Shown piece by piece: positions 45,901 to 54,809 of a stretch of DNA of 64,000 bases. Location: contig NZ_JAHLPR010000003.1 of assembly GCF_018918005.1 (NCBI RefSeq), forward strand, positions 110,454 to 174,453, given 5' to 3'. Origin of the DNA: Paenibacillus sp. MSJ-34. GTDB lineage: Bacteria > Bacillota > Bacilli > Paenibacillales > Paenibacillaceae. Position 1 is the stretch's first letter. Every line of letters begins with the position of its first letter. Position numbers and translations under genes: made by a program. Below the pieces are notes generated by a model, which did no database searches, was not told the DNA's origin, and saw nothing but the letters and a program-made list of their open reading frames with translations.

Positions 45901-48900
45901 GTAATAAGCGTACTCAGCGTCGCCGTCAATGGCGAAAGCGCGGGTATATTTACGCCATTGGAATGTTTCGTCGGTTCTCGTATCCAACGTCGTCCATTCC
46001 AGTCCGTCATTGGAGCCTTTCAATATCCAACTCTTCGGATCGGCTGCTGCGCTTCCCCCGCCGGAGGTCAACGTATACATATTTATTTTTTCTTTGCCTG
46101 ACATAAATTGAAATTGAATCCAAGGCGCCGAGCCGTTGATCGTCGCCGCGCTGCCCGAAGTGTTGTCGAACAATTTGTTCAACTCCGCAGCGGCCGTTCC
46201 TTCGCTGTCGACCGCTCTGCCCAAGCCTTGCGCGATAAGCCGGTCCGTCTTGTCTATCAGCGGTCTTGGAATGTCCGTCCCTTGCGTAATCGATATCGGC
46301 ACATCCGCTTCCCCGCTTCCCCAATCCCGGTTCGGACTAGGCCCCATATCGAAATCCAGCACGGCTCCGTCAGCCAGATCGGCATGCATAATATAGTTTT
46401 TCGTATACTCCGTTCCGTTCAATTTCAAGCTTTGAACGTATTTGTTTTCCTTGCTGTTGTTCGGAGCGTTAATGACGATGTCCTTGCCATTCTCCAGATG
46501 AATGGTCGCTTTGGTAAACAATGGCGCGCCGATGGCATATTCCGGACTGCCCATTTTCAAAGGATAGAAGCCCATCGCGCTGAAAATATACCAAGCGGAC
46601 ATTTCGCCGTTATCCTCGTCGCCCGCGTAACCTTGCCCGATCTCGCTGCCGATATACAGCCGGTCGAGCACTTCGCGCACAAGCTCTTGCGTTTTCCAAG
46701 GCTGCCCGACGTAATTGTACATGTAAATGATATGATGGGCGGGCTGATTGCTGTGCGCGTACATGCCCATTCGCACATCTCTAGCTTCTCTCATTTCATG
46801 GATGCGGCTTGTATATCCCGATTCCGGCGTATCGAAAAATTCATCCAGCTTGGCCGCAAGCCCCTCTTTGCCGCCATATAGATTTGCCAGGCCTACCCCG
46901 TCCTGCGGGGCATGAAAGGCCATATTCCAGGCATTCGTTTCCGTATAATCGCTTTCCCATGCGGCCGGATCAAACGTATCCGGCGACGAGCGCCATTCGC
47001 CGGCCGCATTGCGGCCGTTGAAAAATCCGATATGCGGATTGAACATATGGACGTAGTTCCGGGCGCGATTCATGTAATAGAGGGCGTCGTCTTCGTAATA
47101 AGGCTGGTAAGGATCGTCCGGATCCGCTTCTTCGGCCAGCTTCGCAGCCAAATTGGCGATGCCGTAATCGTTGATGTAGCCGTCCATCGCCCAGGACATG
47201 CCTTCGCCCGTTCTCGTATCGGTATAGCCGTTGAATACCGAGCTGTCCATTCCTTTCCGGCCGACATTGCCGTTCGGCGGGACGACGGCGGCATTCTTCA
47301 CGGCGGATTGATAAAACTCGCGGACATCGAAATTCGTTACGCCTTTCAAATACGCATCGGCGAAAGCGACGTCCGAGCTTGTGCCGACCATCAAGTTGGC
47401 GTATCCCGGGGACGACCATCTGGATACCCAACCGCCGTCGCGATACTGCTGAAGGAAACCGTCAATCAGTTCTCCCGCCATCGAAGGAGTTAAGAGCGCA
47501 TATGCCGGCCATGCCGTCCGGTACGTATCCCAGAAGCCGTTGTTCACATATACTTTGCCTTCTTTAATCGCAGCGCAAGTTCGGGTCGCCGTACTGTCTG
47601 TGCACGGATTAATCGGCGTCTGGTCGGCATGCTGATACTTCGGTTCGTCGACGTTGCCTACATTTTCGAACGCCGAGTTCGGGTACATGAATAAACGGTA
47701 CATATTCGAATACAAAGTGACGAGCTGGTCTTCCGTCGCGCCTTCCACTTCGATGATGCCCAGTTTCCGATCCCACTGCTCTTGCGCCCTCTCTTTCACC
47801 GATTCGAACGTATCCGTGTCCGCAATTTCCATCTCCAAATTTTTCTTTGCTTGCTCCACGCTAATGAGCGAGGTGGAGATTTTCATCGTTACCGTTCGAT
47901 CCGCGGAAGCATCGAATTGATAGTAAGCCTGGACGTTCGTTCCTCCGCCGCCGCTGCCGGACAGCTTGCCGCCCCTCAGTACCGGCTTGTCGAATTCCGC
48001 ATAGAAGAACATCCGCGTCGCGCCGGTGGAAAGTCCGCTTCGCTTATCGGTGTACCCTGTTATCGTTCTATTTTCGGCATCCAGCGTAATGCCGCCGTTA
48101 TTCTCTTGATTATCGAAAATCAGGTTGGAAGAAGCCCCCGGAAACGTAAATCGGAACATGGCGGCATGATCTGTCGGCGTCAATTCGGCCTGTACCCCGT
48201 TTTCGAACGTAACGCCGTAATAATAAGGCTTCGCGATTTCATTATCATGCGTAAACGCCAGCGCGCGGCTTTTACGGTCAATCGGCGGAGTTTCCGTGGA
48301 GGCGCTAGGCATCACATGGAACGTTTGACGGTCTCCCATCCATGGACTCGGCTCGTGGCTAAGCGCAAACGCTTCGATAGCGGGAAGGTTGGCGGCGTTA
48401 TTGCGTTCCTGATACTGGTAAATCCAGTCCGAACCGGCATTGGTTTTCGGCGTCCAGAAGTTGAATCCATGCGGTACGGCAACAGCCGGGAAGTTGTTGC
48501 CTCTTGAGAATGACCCGTTAGCATTCGTTCCTCTGCGAGTGTCGACATAACTGGACAGATGGGAATACGTTTTGGGAACGGGGTTGCTTTCAAGCTTGAT
48601 ATCATCGACGGTTACTCTAAACGTTCTTCCTTGCTTGGCGTCGGGGTGACGGTAAGAGACAAGAATCCGTTCGATGGTCTTGCCTTGCGCCGCCGCACCG
48701 ATTTTCGCTTTTTTGAAATTCCATTGATTGTTGTACAATGTTTTGGACTCGCCCTGCGCCTGTGCGTCGAGCTTCACTCCGTGCTGGTCGTATACTTCGT
48801 AATCGTGCAGATAGGTGCCGTCGTCAAATGCCAAATCGACCGCAGCATAGGTGCTGGTATACTCCGTTTGCTGCCGGTCGGTGAACTCGGGCGCAATGTA

Positions 48901-49752
48901 GTACGAAAGTTCCATATTCGGCGTAACGGGGATGTCCGTTTCGTAAATTTTATTATAGGCGTACGCTTCGCCGCTCTGGGTAATTGTCCCCGACAAAGTT
49001 AAAGCTTTTAACCCGGTCCATCCGACTCCGGATTTGCCCGTATAAAGACCGGCCGGGCCGGCGGTGATCCGGGATTTCATATCGAACACCCGATCAACTC
49101 CGTCGGAAATAAGCCAATCCGCAAGCTGCACGATATTGGAGCTGCCGTTATTTCTCGTAATATCCAGCTTATAAAACGAATATTTCGTTTCATTCGCCAT
49201 TTCGTATGTCTTGGTCAAGTAACGGTCGGGGAAAGATTGACCTGTTTGCGCATCCAACAACTTCCAATTCGTCCCGTCCGTCGAGCCGTATACCGTCCAG
49301 TCGACAGGATCCCGATCCGGCGAATCGTTGGCCGACGTCATCGTATAGGCCACAACGGCCGCCGGTTCGGCAAGCTCGTATTGAACCCACCCTTTATTCG
49401 CAAACGTAAGCCATTTGGTGCCCGAATTGCCGTCCGTCAAGTTGACGTCTTGCTCACTCGACGGGCTGTCCTTGCTATTGGATGTCACCTTCACGACCGT
49501 ATCTGTAATATTGCCGATGAGCGAACTGGCGTTGCCGTCGATATTCTTGGCCAGTTTCTCTCCGTCCTTCGTTTCGGCCGTATTCACCCAGTTCAGGGGC
49601 GGGCCGTCCGCTTCGAACGAACTGAAAAAATCCGCTGCCCCGGCTTCCGCCGCCGCGGCCGTCTCTTGCCATGCCGACGGCATATTTACTGTGCCTGCTA
49701 GCACGGTGAAACAAATGATAGCATGAAACCATTTCCGAAACTGTTTCTTCAC
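42952..49752 (-). CDS. Giant SLH-anchored GH92 family glycosidase
   Basis: A 2266-residue exported enzyme starting at GTG 49752 (GGGAGG 7 nt upstream; the ATG five codons earlier overlaps that site). In order: signal peptide; discoidin-like domain, about 60-215; galactose-binding-like domain, 215-390; GH92 domain, about 394-1145 (GNNFPAVAVPHGF, GFWDTYRTAWPAYALL, NYVGQPWKTQ, GDEDNGEMSAWYIFSAMGFYP, HADLADGAVLDF); second discoidin-like, 1165-1307; Ig-like, 1307-1395; second galactose-binding-like with YCCGIGGMESKVGS, 1395-1602; three cadherin-like repeats, 1603-1870; Pro-rich linker, 1880-1907; a beta-rich domain; and three SLH domains, 2085-2266. The expected GNEP reads SNQP (Gln1003). It should sit on the wall and trim mannose-containing glycans. 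Confidence 0.88.
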   Translation of the reverse strand: MKKQFRKWFHAIICFTVLAGTVNMPSAWQETAAAAEAGAADFFSSFEADGPPLNWVNTAETKDGEKLAKNIDGNASSLIGNITDTVVKVTSNSKDSPSSEQDVNLTDGNSGTKWLTFANKGWVQYELAEPAAVVAYTMTSANDSPDRDPVDWTVYGSTDGTNWKLLDAQTGQSFPDRYLTKTYEMANETKYSFYKLDITRNNGSSNIVQLADWLISDGVDRVFDMKSRITAGPAGLYTGKSGVGWTGLKALTLSGTITQSGEAYAYNKIYETDIPVTPNMELSYYIAPEFTDRQQTEYTSTYAAVDLAFDDGTYLHDYEVYDQHGVKLDAQAQGESKTLYNNQWNFKKAKIGAAAQGKTIERILVSYRHPDAKQGRTFRVTVDDIKLESNPVPKTYSHLSSYVDTRRGTNANGSFSRGNNFPAVAVPHGFNFWTPKTNAGSDWIYQYQERNNAANLPAIEAFALSHEPSPWMGDRQTFHVMPSASTETPPIDRKSRALAFTHDNEIAKPYYYGVTFENGVQAELTPTDHAAMFRFTFPGASSNLIFDNQENNGGITLDAENRTITGYTDKRSGLSTGATRMFFYAEFDKPVLRGGKLSGSGGGGTNVQAYYQFDASADRTVTMKISTSLISVEQAKKNLEMEIADTDTFESVKERAQEQWDRKLGIIEVEGATEDQLVTLYSNMYRLFMYPNSAFENVGNVDEPKYQHADQTPINPCTDSTATRTCAAIKEGKVYVNNGFWDTYRTAWPAYALLTPSMAGELIDGFLQQYRDGGWVSRWSSPGYANLMVGTSSDVAFADAYLKGVTNFDVREFYQSAVKNAAVVPPNGNVGRKGMDSSVFNGYTDTRTGEGMSWAMDGYINDYGIANLAAKLAEEADPDDPYQPYYEDDALYYMNRARNYVHMFNPHIGFFNGRNAAGEWRSSPDTFDPAAWESDYTETNAWNMAFHAPQDGVGLANLYGGKEGLAAKLDEFFDTPESGYTSRIHEMREARDVRMGMYAHSNQPAHHIIYMYNYVGQPWKTQELVREVLDRLYIGSEIGQGYAGDEDNGEMSAWYIFSAMGFYPLKMGSPEYAIGAPLFTKATIHLENGKDIVINAPNNSKENKYVQSLKLNGTEYTKNYIMHADLADGAVLDFDMGPSPNRDWGSGEADVPISITQGTDIPRPLIDKTDRLIAQGLGRAVDSEGTAAAELNKLFDNTSGSAATINGSAPWIQFQFMSGKEKINMYTLTSGGGSAAADPKSWILKGSNDGLEWTTLDTRTDETFQWRKYTRAFAIDGDAEYAYYRLEIAANNGGTTTSLAEMELLGQDIKDQDAVAAAVAALDLGDVSHVTTGIALPKFGAHGTTISWISSDDLVLSAKGKVISRPDVGRPDAIITLTATVSKGTVSQNKTFDVVVKAWSREDPPHVVDFATSFESGQKQPKWNNSRIDSKNVVEYCCGIGGMESKVGSVDYDQAQGETNSALLYSGNAADAALNYSYNQVFEEALEIKPSTFLTYRVHPEGPNAATQPENKRETSQYVAMDLLFTDGTYLHDLGAVDQKGIGLNPLDQGKALQLDVWNTVTSKIGDVAAGKTVDKIVISYNATGHTGKFRGYVDDIQIYHLEDIPPLGDDARLQELRIDGEPLPGFEPGTHQYEVELPEGTTVVPSVTAVTYDPNAAVRIVDATVLPGTTYIDVTAEDGETTTTYSIYFKLADREVPKGNDATLTSIELDGRPLADFERYRMKYEVELPAGTSKAPTVTATVYDPNAHMLILPAEALPGTATIRVTSEDRAAVNTYEIHFTVKEEEPKGTDATLAAIELDGRPLAGFARDRMEYFVELPAGTSKSPTVAARATDGKANVEITQAGSARGKAVIVVTAEDGITKRTYTIQFSVRVPNPEPNPGPSTSPSPQPSPKPAPKPNPEPEPGIYKVKPEDFKPAAGGKVVLEVPAESKAVQIPLDAVSKLGNNVLEVKAGGLMLQIPSEVISQAAALLSQEQQTNGTITLRMTRLTEGEVKARIGGQHVKAAGGAYILELVATAADGTSVRLDTFNKPVTIGLQVNATANPKLVGIYGGANSGPLAYIGGEYASGEIAAQISQSGAYAALEMKKAFIDVPATHWAASVIEELAAKGIVNGVSATHFEPGRSVTRAEFAALLVKAFGFKEEAELSFEDVHAGDWYAEAVAIAVKAGFVRGRSAAQFDPNAPITREEMTAMMIQAYEAARGKTEANGNAAFTDEASISAWALPYINAAAALQLVQGRGAGIFDPQGMTTRAEAAQAIYNVLNR

Positions 49753-49947
49753 CCTATAACCTCCCATTCATACTCCAATCGCAGGGAATCGGGATAACAT
49801 TGAAACCCTTAATCGTCCTTCAATATTTGACAAAAAAGGACATTAGGATTAAAGTCATAGGAAAGACCTCACTTATTTCCGATCATTTGGGCCGCAAACC
49901 ACAATTTCGCGAAAATAGGGCGGGGTCTTCTCTTATTCTTCGCTGCG

Positions 49948-50769
49948 TTACCCTTTGATCGATCCCGCAAGCAATCCTCGAATAAAATAACGCCCCAGGA
50001 AAATATAGACGAGCAGCGTCGGCAGCGCTGCCAGCAGAGCTCCCGCCATTTGGATGTTCCACTGCACGATTTGGCTGCCCGACAAGTTCTGCAGCGCAAC
50101 CATAATCGGCTGCTGCTTCTGCGTCGTCATCGTCACCGCGAACAAAAACTCGTTCCAAATATTCGTAAATTGCCAAATGCCTACAACGACAAAGCCGGTT
50201 ACCGATAACGGAACCATAATATTTTTGTAAATGCCGAAAAATCCGTTGCCGTCGATCTTCGCCGCTTCCAGCACTTCATTCGGAACCGCAACGTAAAAAT
50301 TGCGGAACATCAGCGTGCAAATCGGCAAACCGTAGACGACGTGAATCAGAATCAGTCCCGGAATCGAATTGTACAGTCCGATGCCCTGCATAAACTGGAT
50401 GAGCGGAATCAAAATGCTCTGGTACGGAATGAACATGCCGAACAACATGAGCGCAAACAGCGCATCCGACCCTTTAAACCGCCACTTCGAGAGCACGTAG
50501 CCGTTTAGCGATCCAAGCAAAGCGGATAGCAGCGTTGCCGGAATCGCAAGCATAAAGCTGTTGCCCAAATGCGGGAACAGTTTGCCGAACGCTTCGCGGT
50601 AGCCCGAGAAATCGAGGCTCGACGGAAGCGCCCACATCCGGTCCAGCGTAATCTCGTCCACCCCTTTGAAGCTGGTGACGAGCAGCACGTAAATCGGCAC
50701 GAGAAAGAGCGCGGCCAACAGAATCAATACGACATACAAAATAAGACGATTTGCCCGTTTCACACCCAT
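49948..50769 (-). CDS. Sugar ABC transporter permease (MalG type)
   Basis: A 273-residue permease with six predicted membrane segments and the EAA loop [22 protein letters not shown]. It ends [11 protein letters not shown], typical of MalG-type subunits. Its ATG directly follows the stop of the preceding permease (TAAATG), so the two are tightly coupled. With the upstream lipoprotein they form a carbohydrate importer without its own ATPase. The giant GH92 gene begins 195 nt further downstream, which supports import of products of that enzyme. Confidence 0.92.
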   Translation of the reverse strand: MGVKRANRLILYVVLILLAALFLVPIYVLLVTSFKGVDEITLDRMWALPSSLDFSGYREAFGKLFPHLGNSFMLAIPATLLSALLGSLNGYVLSKWRFKGSDALFALMLFGMFIPYQSILIPLIQFMQGIGLYNSIPGLILIHVVYGLPICTLMFRNFYVAVPNEVLEAAKIDGNGFFGIYKNIMVPLSVTGFVVVGIWQFTNIWNEFLFAVTMTTQKQQPIMVALQNLSGSQIVQWNIQMAGALLAALPTLLVYIFLGRYFIRGLLAGSIKG

Positions 50770-51753
50770 TTACGCATCCTCCTTCTTCATGCTGCTCATA
50801 ATATACGGCACGATGAGCAGAGAGACGAGAATGAGCATGATCATCGCAATCGACGCGCCCTGCGCGTAATGGTTGCCGCGGAACGTCGTTTCGAACATGT
50901 AGACGCCCGGAACGTCCGTCACGAACATCGCCCCCGGTCCCGTCATCGCATAGATGAGATCGAATATTTTCAGCGAAACATGCGTCAGCATAATGACCAA
51001 ACTGATCGTAATCGGTTTTAGCTGCGGCAGCACGATGCGGCGGAATACGGTCCATTCCGCGGCTCCGTCCACTCTGGCCGCCTCCTTCAATTCGTCGGAT
51101 ATGCCGCGCAGTCCCGCCAAATACATCGCCATGGCGAAGCCCGACATTTGCCAGACAGTCGCGATCACGACGGCGATCAAGGCGATCGGAATGCCCAGTT
51201 CGATCTGCCCCGGTTTGAAGCCGGGAATTATCTCGGTGCTGACATACCATTTCGGCAAATTCTCCATACCGATCGCCTTCAAAATTAAGTTCACGCCGGT
51301 CGAAGGGTTCAAAATCCACTGCCATACGACCCCCGTAACGATAAACGACAATGCCATCGGAAAAATAAAGATGTTGCGAAACAGCGATTCCGCACGAATT
51401 TTCCGATCGACGATCGTCGCCAGGAAGAGGCCGAATACCATCGTCGCTGCGATAAACAGAACGGTAAAAACAAAAGTGTTCCGCAAGTCGGATTGAAAAC
51501 GGAAATCTTGGAATAGAAAAGCGTAGTTGTTCAACCCGGCAAAATCCATATTTTTAACAAGCGTGTTCCAGTTCGTTAACGAGACGTATCCGGTCCAACC
51601 GATGAAACCGTATACAAAAATGGCGATTGCAATGAGCGACGGCGTAATCATCAAGACCGGAACGATCTTTTCCCGTTTCATCCGGCTCATTCTCGGACGG
51701 GGCGCTGTTTCGCGTATGGTTTGCGCTTGCTGCCTCGAGCTAGCTGCATTCAT
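50770..51753 (-). CDS. Sugar ABC transporter permease (MalF type)
   Basis: A 327-residue permease. A basic N-terminal tail of about 30 residues precedes six membrane segments. The EAA loop reads KEAARVDGAAEWTVFRRIVLPQL. The gene lies 72 nt after the binding-protein gene and abuts the second permease gene. The subfamily resembles glucose/mannose-type importers as judged by the binding protein; the substrate is otherwise inferred from the GH92 neighbours. Confidence 0.92.
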   Translation of the reverse strand: MNAASSRQQAQTIRETAPRPRMSRMKREKIVPVLMITPSLIAIAIFVYGFIGWTGYVSLTNWNTLVKNMDFAGLNNYAFLFQDFRFQSDLRNTFVFTVLFIAATMVFGLFLATIVDRKIRAESLFRNIFIFPMALSFIVTGVVWQWILNPSTGVNLILKAIGMENLPKWYVSTEIIPGFKPGQIELGIPIALIAVVIATVWQMSGFAMAMYLAGLRGISDELKEAARVDGAAEWTVFRRIVLPQLKPITISLVIMLTHVSLKIFDLIYAMTGPGAMFVTDVPGVYMFETTFRGNHYAQGASIAMIMLILVSLLIVPYIMSSMKKEDA

Positions 51754-51825
51754 TCTTTCCTCACACTCCTAACCTTGGGGCCGAATAAGCAGTTTCATTC
51801 GGCCCCGTTCGCTTAATCTGGTTGC

Positions 51826-53172
51826 TTATTGCGCCATGCCGCTCGACACTTGCGCGTCGCGCAGCGATTTGGCCGCTTGCTCCACGTCGCCGTTCGTGAC
51901 GAAGATCGTCATGACTTGGTTCGCCTGCGTCAGGAATCCTTCCGAAGCCGCGGAACCGTGAGCCAAGCTTGCCGCCAGGCTGCTTTTCTTGAAGTCTTCG
52001 ATTGTCGATTGGCCGTATACGTCGTATTTGCTCGCATCCGCATCCACGCGTGCGGGGATCGATCCTTTGAGCGGATTGAATACATCCTGTCCTTCCACCG
52101 AGCCGAGGACTTTCAGCCATTCTTTGACCGTGTCCGGATCTTTCACGCCCTTCGGAAGTCCGAACGTATCCGTAATGACCATAAAGCTGTTCGCCGTATT
52201 CGGCGTGGCGATCCAACCGAAATCTACGTTCGGCTGCAATTTCAAATCGGTCGTAAAATACCCTTTCGCCCAATCGCCCATAATGTTCATCGCCGCCTGG
52301 CCGTTCGCAACGAGTTGGGAAGCGTCCTGCCAGTTGCGTGCCGCATGGTCGTCATTAATATAGCTGAACATTTTTTTCGTTTTCTCCAAAGAGTCTTTCA
52401 CTTTGGCATCGTCGAACGCAATCTCGCCGGTAAACAGTTTTTTGTAATCTTCCGGTCCGAGCACGCCAAGCAATACGTTTTCGAATACCATCGTCGCCGT
52501 CCAAGGCTCTTTATCGCCCAGCGCGAGCGGCGTAATGCCTTTCGCTTTCAACGCGTCGGCCACGGTAACGAACTCTTCGAACGATGTCGGCGGCGTCAAT
52601 CCGTTGTCGTCGAATATCTTTTTGTTGTAAAAAATGACGTTCCCCCGGTGAATATTGACGGGTACGGAATAAATGGTGCCGCCGTCGCTAACCATGTCGA
52701 TCAAATCTTTCGGAAATTTATCCATCCAGCCTTCGCTCTCGAACAGGTCGTTCAAGCCTTCCATTTTGCCCGCGGCGACCCATCCCGTATTTAATTCGGC
52801 GCCGCCGTGCACTTGGAACGTTCCCGGAGGATCGCCGCCTTGCATCCGGCTTGCCAGCACCGCCTTCGCGTTCGTGCCCGCGCCGCCGGCAACGGCCGCA
52901 TTGATCACTTCAATGTCAGGATGCTTCTGGTTGAACAGATCGATGAGGCCGAGCAAGCCCGCTTCTTCGCCGGCCCCCGTCCACCAGCTGAAAATTTCAA
53001 CCGATTTTTTCCCTTCCGGCGCTTTCGTCTCCTCCTTTTTCTCCGGCTCTTGCGCCGTCGGCGCCGGATCACCCGTTGTTGCCGGCTTCTCCGAGCCGGA
53101 ATTTCCGCAAGCCGCCATAAACATGCTTAAGACGATCATGACGGAAATGAGAAGCAACATTTTTTGTCTCAT
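51826..53172 (-). CDS. Carbohydrate-binding lipoprotein of ABC importer
   Basis: A 448-residue solute-binding protein with a lipobox ending FMAAC (Cys22 lipidated) and a charged Pro/Glu linker. The mature part has EIFSWWTGAGEEAGLLGLIDLF, ASRMQGGDPPGTFQVHGGAEL, SVPVNIHRGNVIFYNKKIF and MNIMGDWAKGYF. This pattern is like the glucose/mannose-binding proteins of Thermus and Pseudomonas type, which fits monosaccharides released by GH92; that is inference from memory of the family. The start has ATGGAGGGGGATTTAC upstream. A cre-like site precedes it, and its permease genes follow. Confidence 0.9.
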   Translation of the reverse strand: MRQKMLLLISVMIVLSMFMAACGNSGSEKPATTGDPAPTAQEPEKKEETKAPEGKKSVEIFSWWTGAGEEAGLLGLIDLFNQKHPDIEVINAAVAGGAGTNAKAVLASRMQGGDPPGTFQVHGGAELNTGWVAAGKMEGLNDLFESEGWMDKFPKDLIDMVSDGGTIYSVPVNIHRGNVIFYNKKIFDDNGLTPPTSFEEFVTVADALKAKGITPLALGDKEPWTATMVFENVLLGVLGPEDYKKLFTGEIAFDDAKVKDSLEKTKKMFSYINDDHAARNWQDASQLVANGQAAMNIMGDWAKGYFTTDLKLQPNVDFGWIATPNTANSFMVITDTFGLPKGVKDPDTVKEWLKVLGSVEGQDVFNPLKGSIPARVDADASKYDVYGQSTIEDFKKSSLAASLAHGSAASEGFLTQANQVMTIFVTNGDVEQAAKSLRDAQVSSGMAQ

Positions 53173-53223
53173 GTAAATCCCCCTCCATCGTATTGATAAG
53201 CGAATTTCGGCTGCTTCCTGTCG

Positions 53224-53238
53224 CGAAATCGCTTACAA
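53224..53238. promoter_or_regulatory. cre-like site upstream of the sugar-binding lipoprotein gene
   Basis: On the minus strand TTGTAAGCGATTTCG matches the cre consensus WTGNAANCGNWNNCW except for the last base. It lies 52 nt before the start codon, just after a possible -10 (TATGTT at 53253-53248). CcpA repression is plausible; HPr with Ser46 is encoded in this window. Confidence 0.5.
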
Positions 53239-53390
53239 AAAAAGCATAACATAGACCTCGCGCCTTCCGGCGGCGAAACATCTGCACTCGTTTGGCATGT
53301 AGCTGGACGGATTTAACATGATCGGCGCATAGTCCGAAATTTTCCCGAACTAGCATTTTAATACGATCGGAAATCGCATATAAATCCATG

Positions 53391-53436
53391 AAAAAACCTG
53401 CCGGCAAAATCGGAACGTTCCGATTTTGCCGGCAGG
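53391..53436 (-). terminator. Perfect 40-nt palindrome terminator after the response regulator
   Basis: Positions 53397-53436 form a perfect palindrome: a 19-nt arm on each side of a central CG. On the minus strand it is followed by six T residues. It begins 17 nt after the response-regulator stop and separates the sensor operon from the importer operon. Confidence 0.9.
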
Positions 53437-53453
53437 CCGCGTATTGAGCGCAT

Positions 53454-54809
53454 TTATTTGACATGGTAATTGCGATACTCCGTCGGAGCGACACCCGTCA
53501 CTTTTTTGAAGACTCTACTGAAGTAATTCGGATCTTTATACCCGACCTCAAAACAAATTTCCTTCAACGACAACCTGCTCTGCTCAATCAATGTGCGGGC
53601 GTGCGCGATGCGAAGCTGCGTAATATAATCCGTGAACGTCTCCCCGAAATGCTGCTTAAACAATTTGCTGAAATAAAACGGGCTGAGATGAACTTGTTCC
53701 GCCACCTCTTCCATCGATATGTTGTCTTGAAAATGCTCATGGACGAAAGCTTTCGCCTGTTCCATGACGGAACCCGCTTCCTGCTCCCGCCGGCTCCGCA
53801 CTTGCCGCATAACGGCCTGGACCGCGCTTTGATCCGCCAAACCGTTGCGAATGGAAGCAAGCCGCTCCATTCGTTCCGGTTCCGAGCCGACCGACGGGGC
53901 GGGAATATCTTCGTAATGGACAACGTCCGTCATACCGCATTTCGCGGCCCATACCGCTTCCAAGTAGGAGGCGCGCAAAGCGCGGATGCCGTGCTTCAAC
54001 GACCCGAAACCGATTCGAACCGGCAAATGTTCCGTACCGTAGAGCAATTGATGAAGACGGTCTCCCCATGACATCGTCTCACCTTTGGAATACATCGCGC
54101 CCGCCTCCATTCTGACGAAGATCGCCATATGATCGTGCACGATCGGACTGACGATGCATGGCAGCTGTAAAGCAATAAAGCTTTTCACCGTCTGATAGAC
54201 CCGTTCCTTTTGCAAGCGGCTCCCTTGTTCCCCATCATGGGAACGATCCGGCAAAGCGATCACGATCGCATAACCGCGCTGGGGAGAAAACTCGGCAAAT
54301 TCGGCCATTTGCTCCACATTCCAATCCAGCACCTGATCGTTCATCAGCATCATCGCCAACTCGTTCTCGACCAGGGGCAGCAGTTGCGATACTTTATCGC
54401 GCAGACTTAGCTCCATGTAACGTTTGCTTCTCTCCTGGTCCAATTCTTGCACCAGCTTCGTTATCAGGCCAATAATTTGCTCTTGCTTGGCCGGTTTGAC
54501 GATATAATCTTTGGCGCCGAGCGTTAAAGCTTGCTTCGCATAAGCGAAATAGTCGTATGCCGTTACAAGCGCCATCTTCACTTGACTGTTCATCGCCCTA
54601 ATCTCTTGCAACGCCTCCAAACCTTGAATGCCCGGCATTTTGATGTCCATAAGCACGATATCCGGCCGGTATTGTTCCGCAAGCTGAATCGCTTTGCGGC
54701 CGTTGTCCGCATGGACGATTTCGAACGTGCCCGGCATGGCCCGGGTAATAATCAATTCCAATCCTTCGCGTTCCAACGCTTCGTCATCAGCGATTAACAA
54801 TCGATACAT
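53454..54809 (-). CDS. YesN-type response regulator with AraC output domain
   Basis: A 451-residue two-component regulator. The receiver (about 1-120) has the acidic pocket DDE, the phosphorylated Asp55 in DIVLMDIKMPG and the conserved Lys in DYIVKPAK. A middle region of about 200 residues follows. The AraC/XylS helix-turn-helix pair is at about 350-450 (MEEVAEQVHLSPFYFSKLFKQHFGE, LKEICFEVGYKDPNYFSRVFKK). Such regulators usually control sugar importers and glycosidases nearby. The gene overlaps the kinase gene by 23 nt and ends in a perfect palindrome terminator. Confidence 0.93.
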   Translation of the reverse strand: MYRLLIADDEALEREGLELIITRAMPGTFEIVHADNGRKAIQLAEQYRPDIVLMDIKMPGIQGLEALQEIRAMNSQVKMALVTAYDYFAYAKQALTLGAKDYIVKPAKQEQIIGLITKLVQELDQERSKRYMELSLRDKVSQLLPLVENELAMMLMNDQVLDWNVEQMAEFAEFSPQRGYAIVIALPDRSHDGEQGSRLQKERVYQTVKSFIALQLPCIVSPIVHDHMAIFVRMEAGAMYSKGETMSWGDRLHQLLYGTEHLPVRIGFGSLKHGIRALRASYLEAVWAAKCGMTDVVHYEDIPAPSVGSEPERMERLASIRNGLADQSAVQAVMRQVRSRREQEAGSVMEQAKAFVHEHFQDNISMEEVAEQVHLSPFYFSKLFKQHFGETFTDYITQLRIAHARTLIEQSRLSLKEICFEVGYKDPNYFSRVFKKVTGVAPTEYRNYHVK

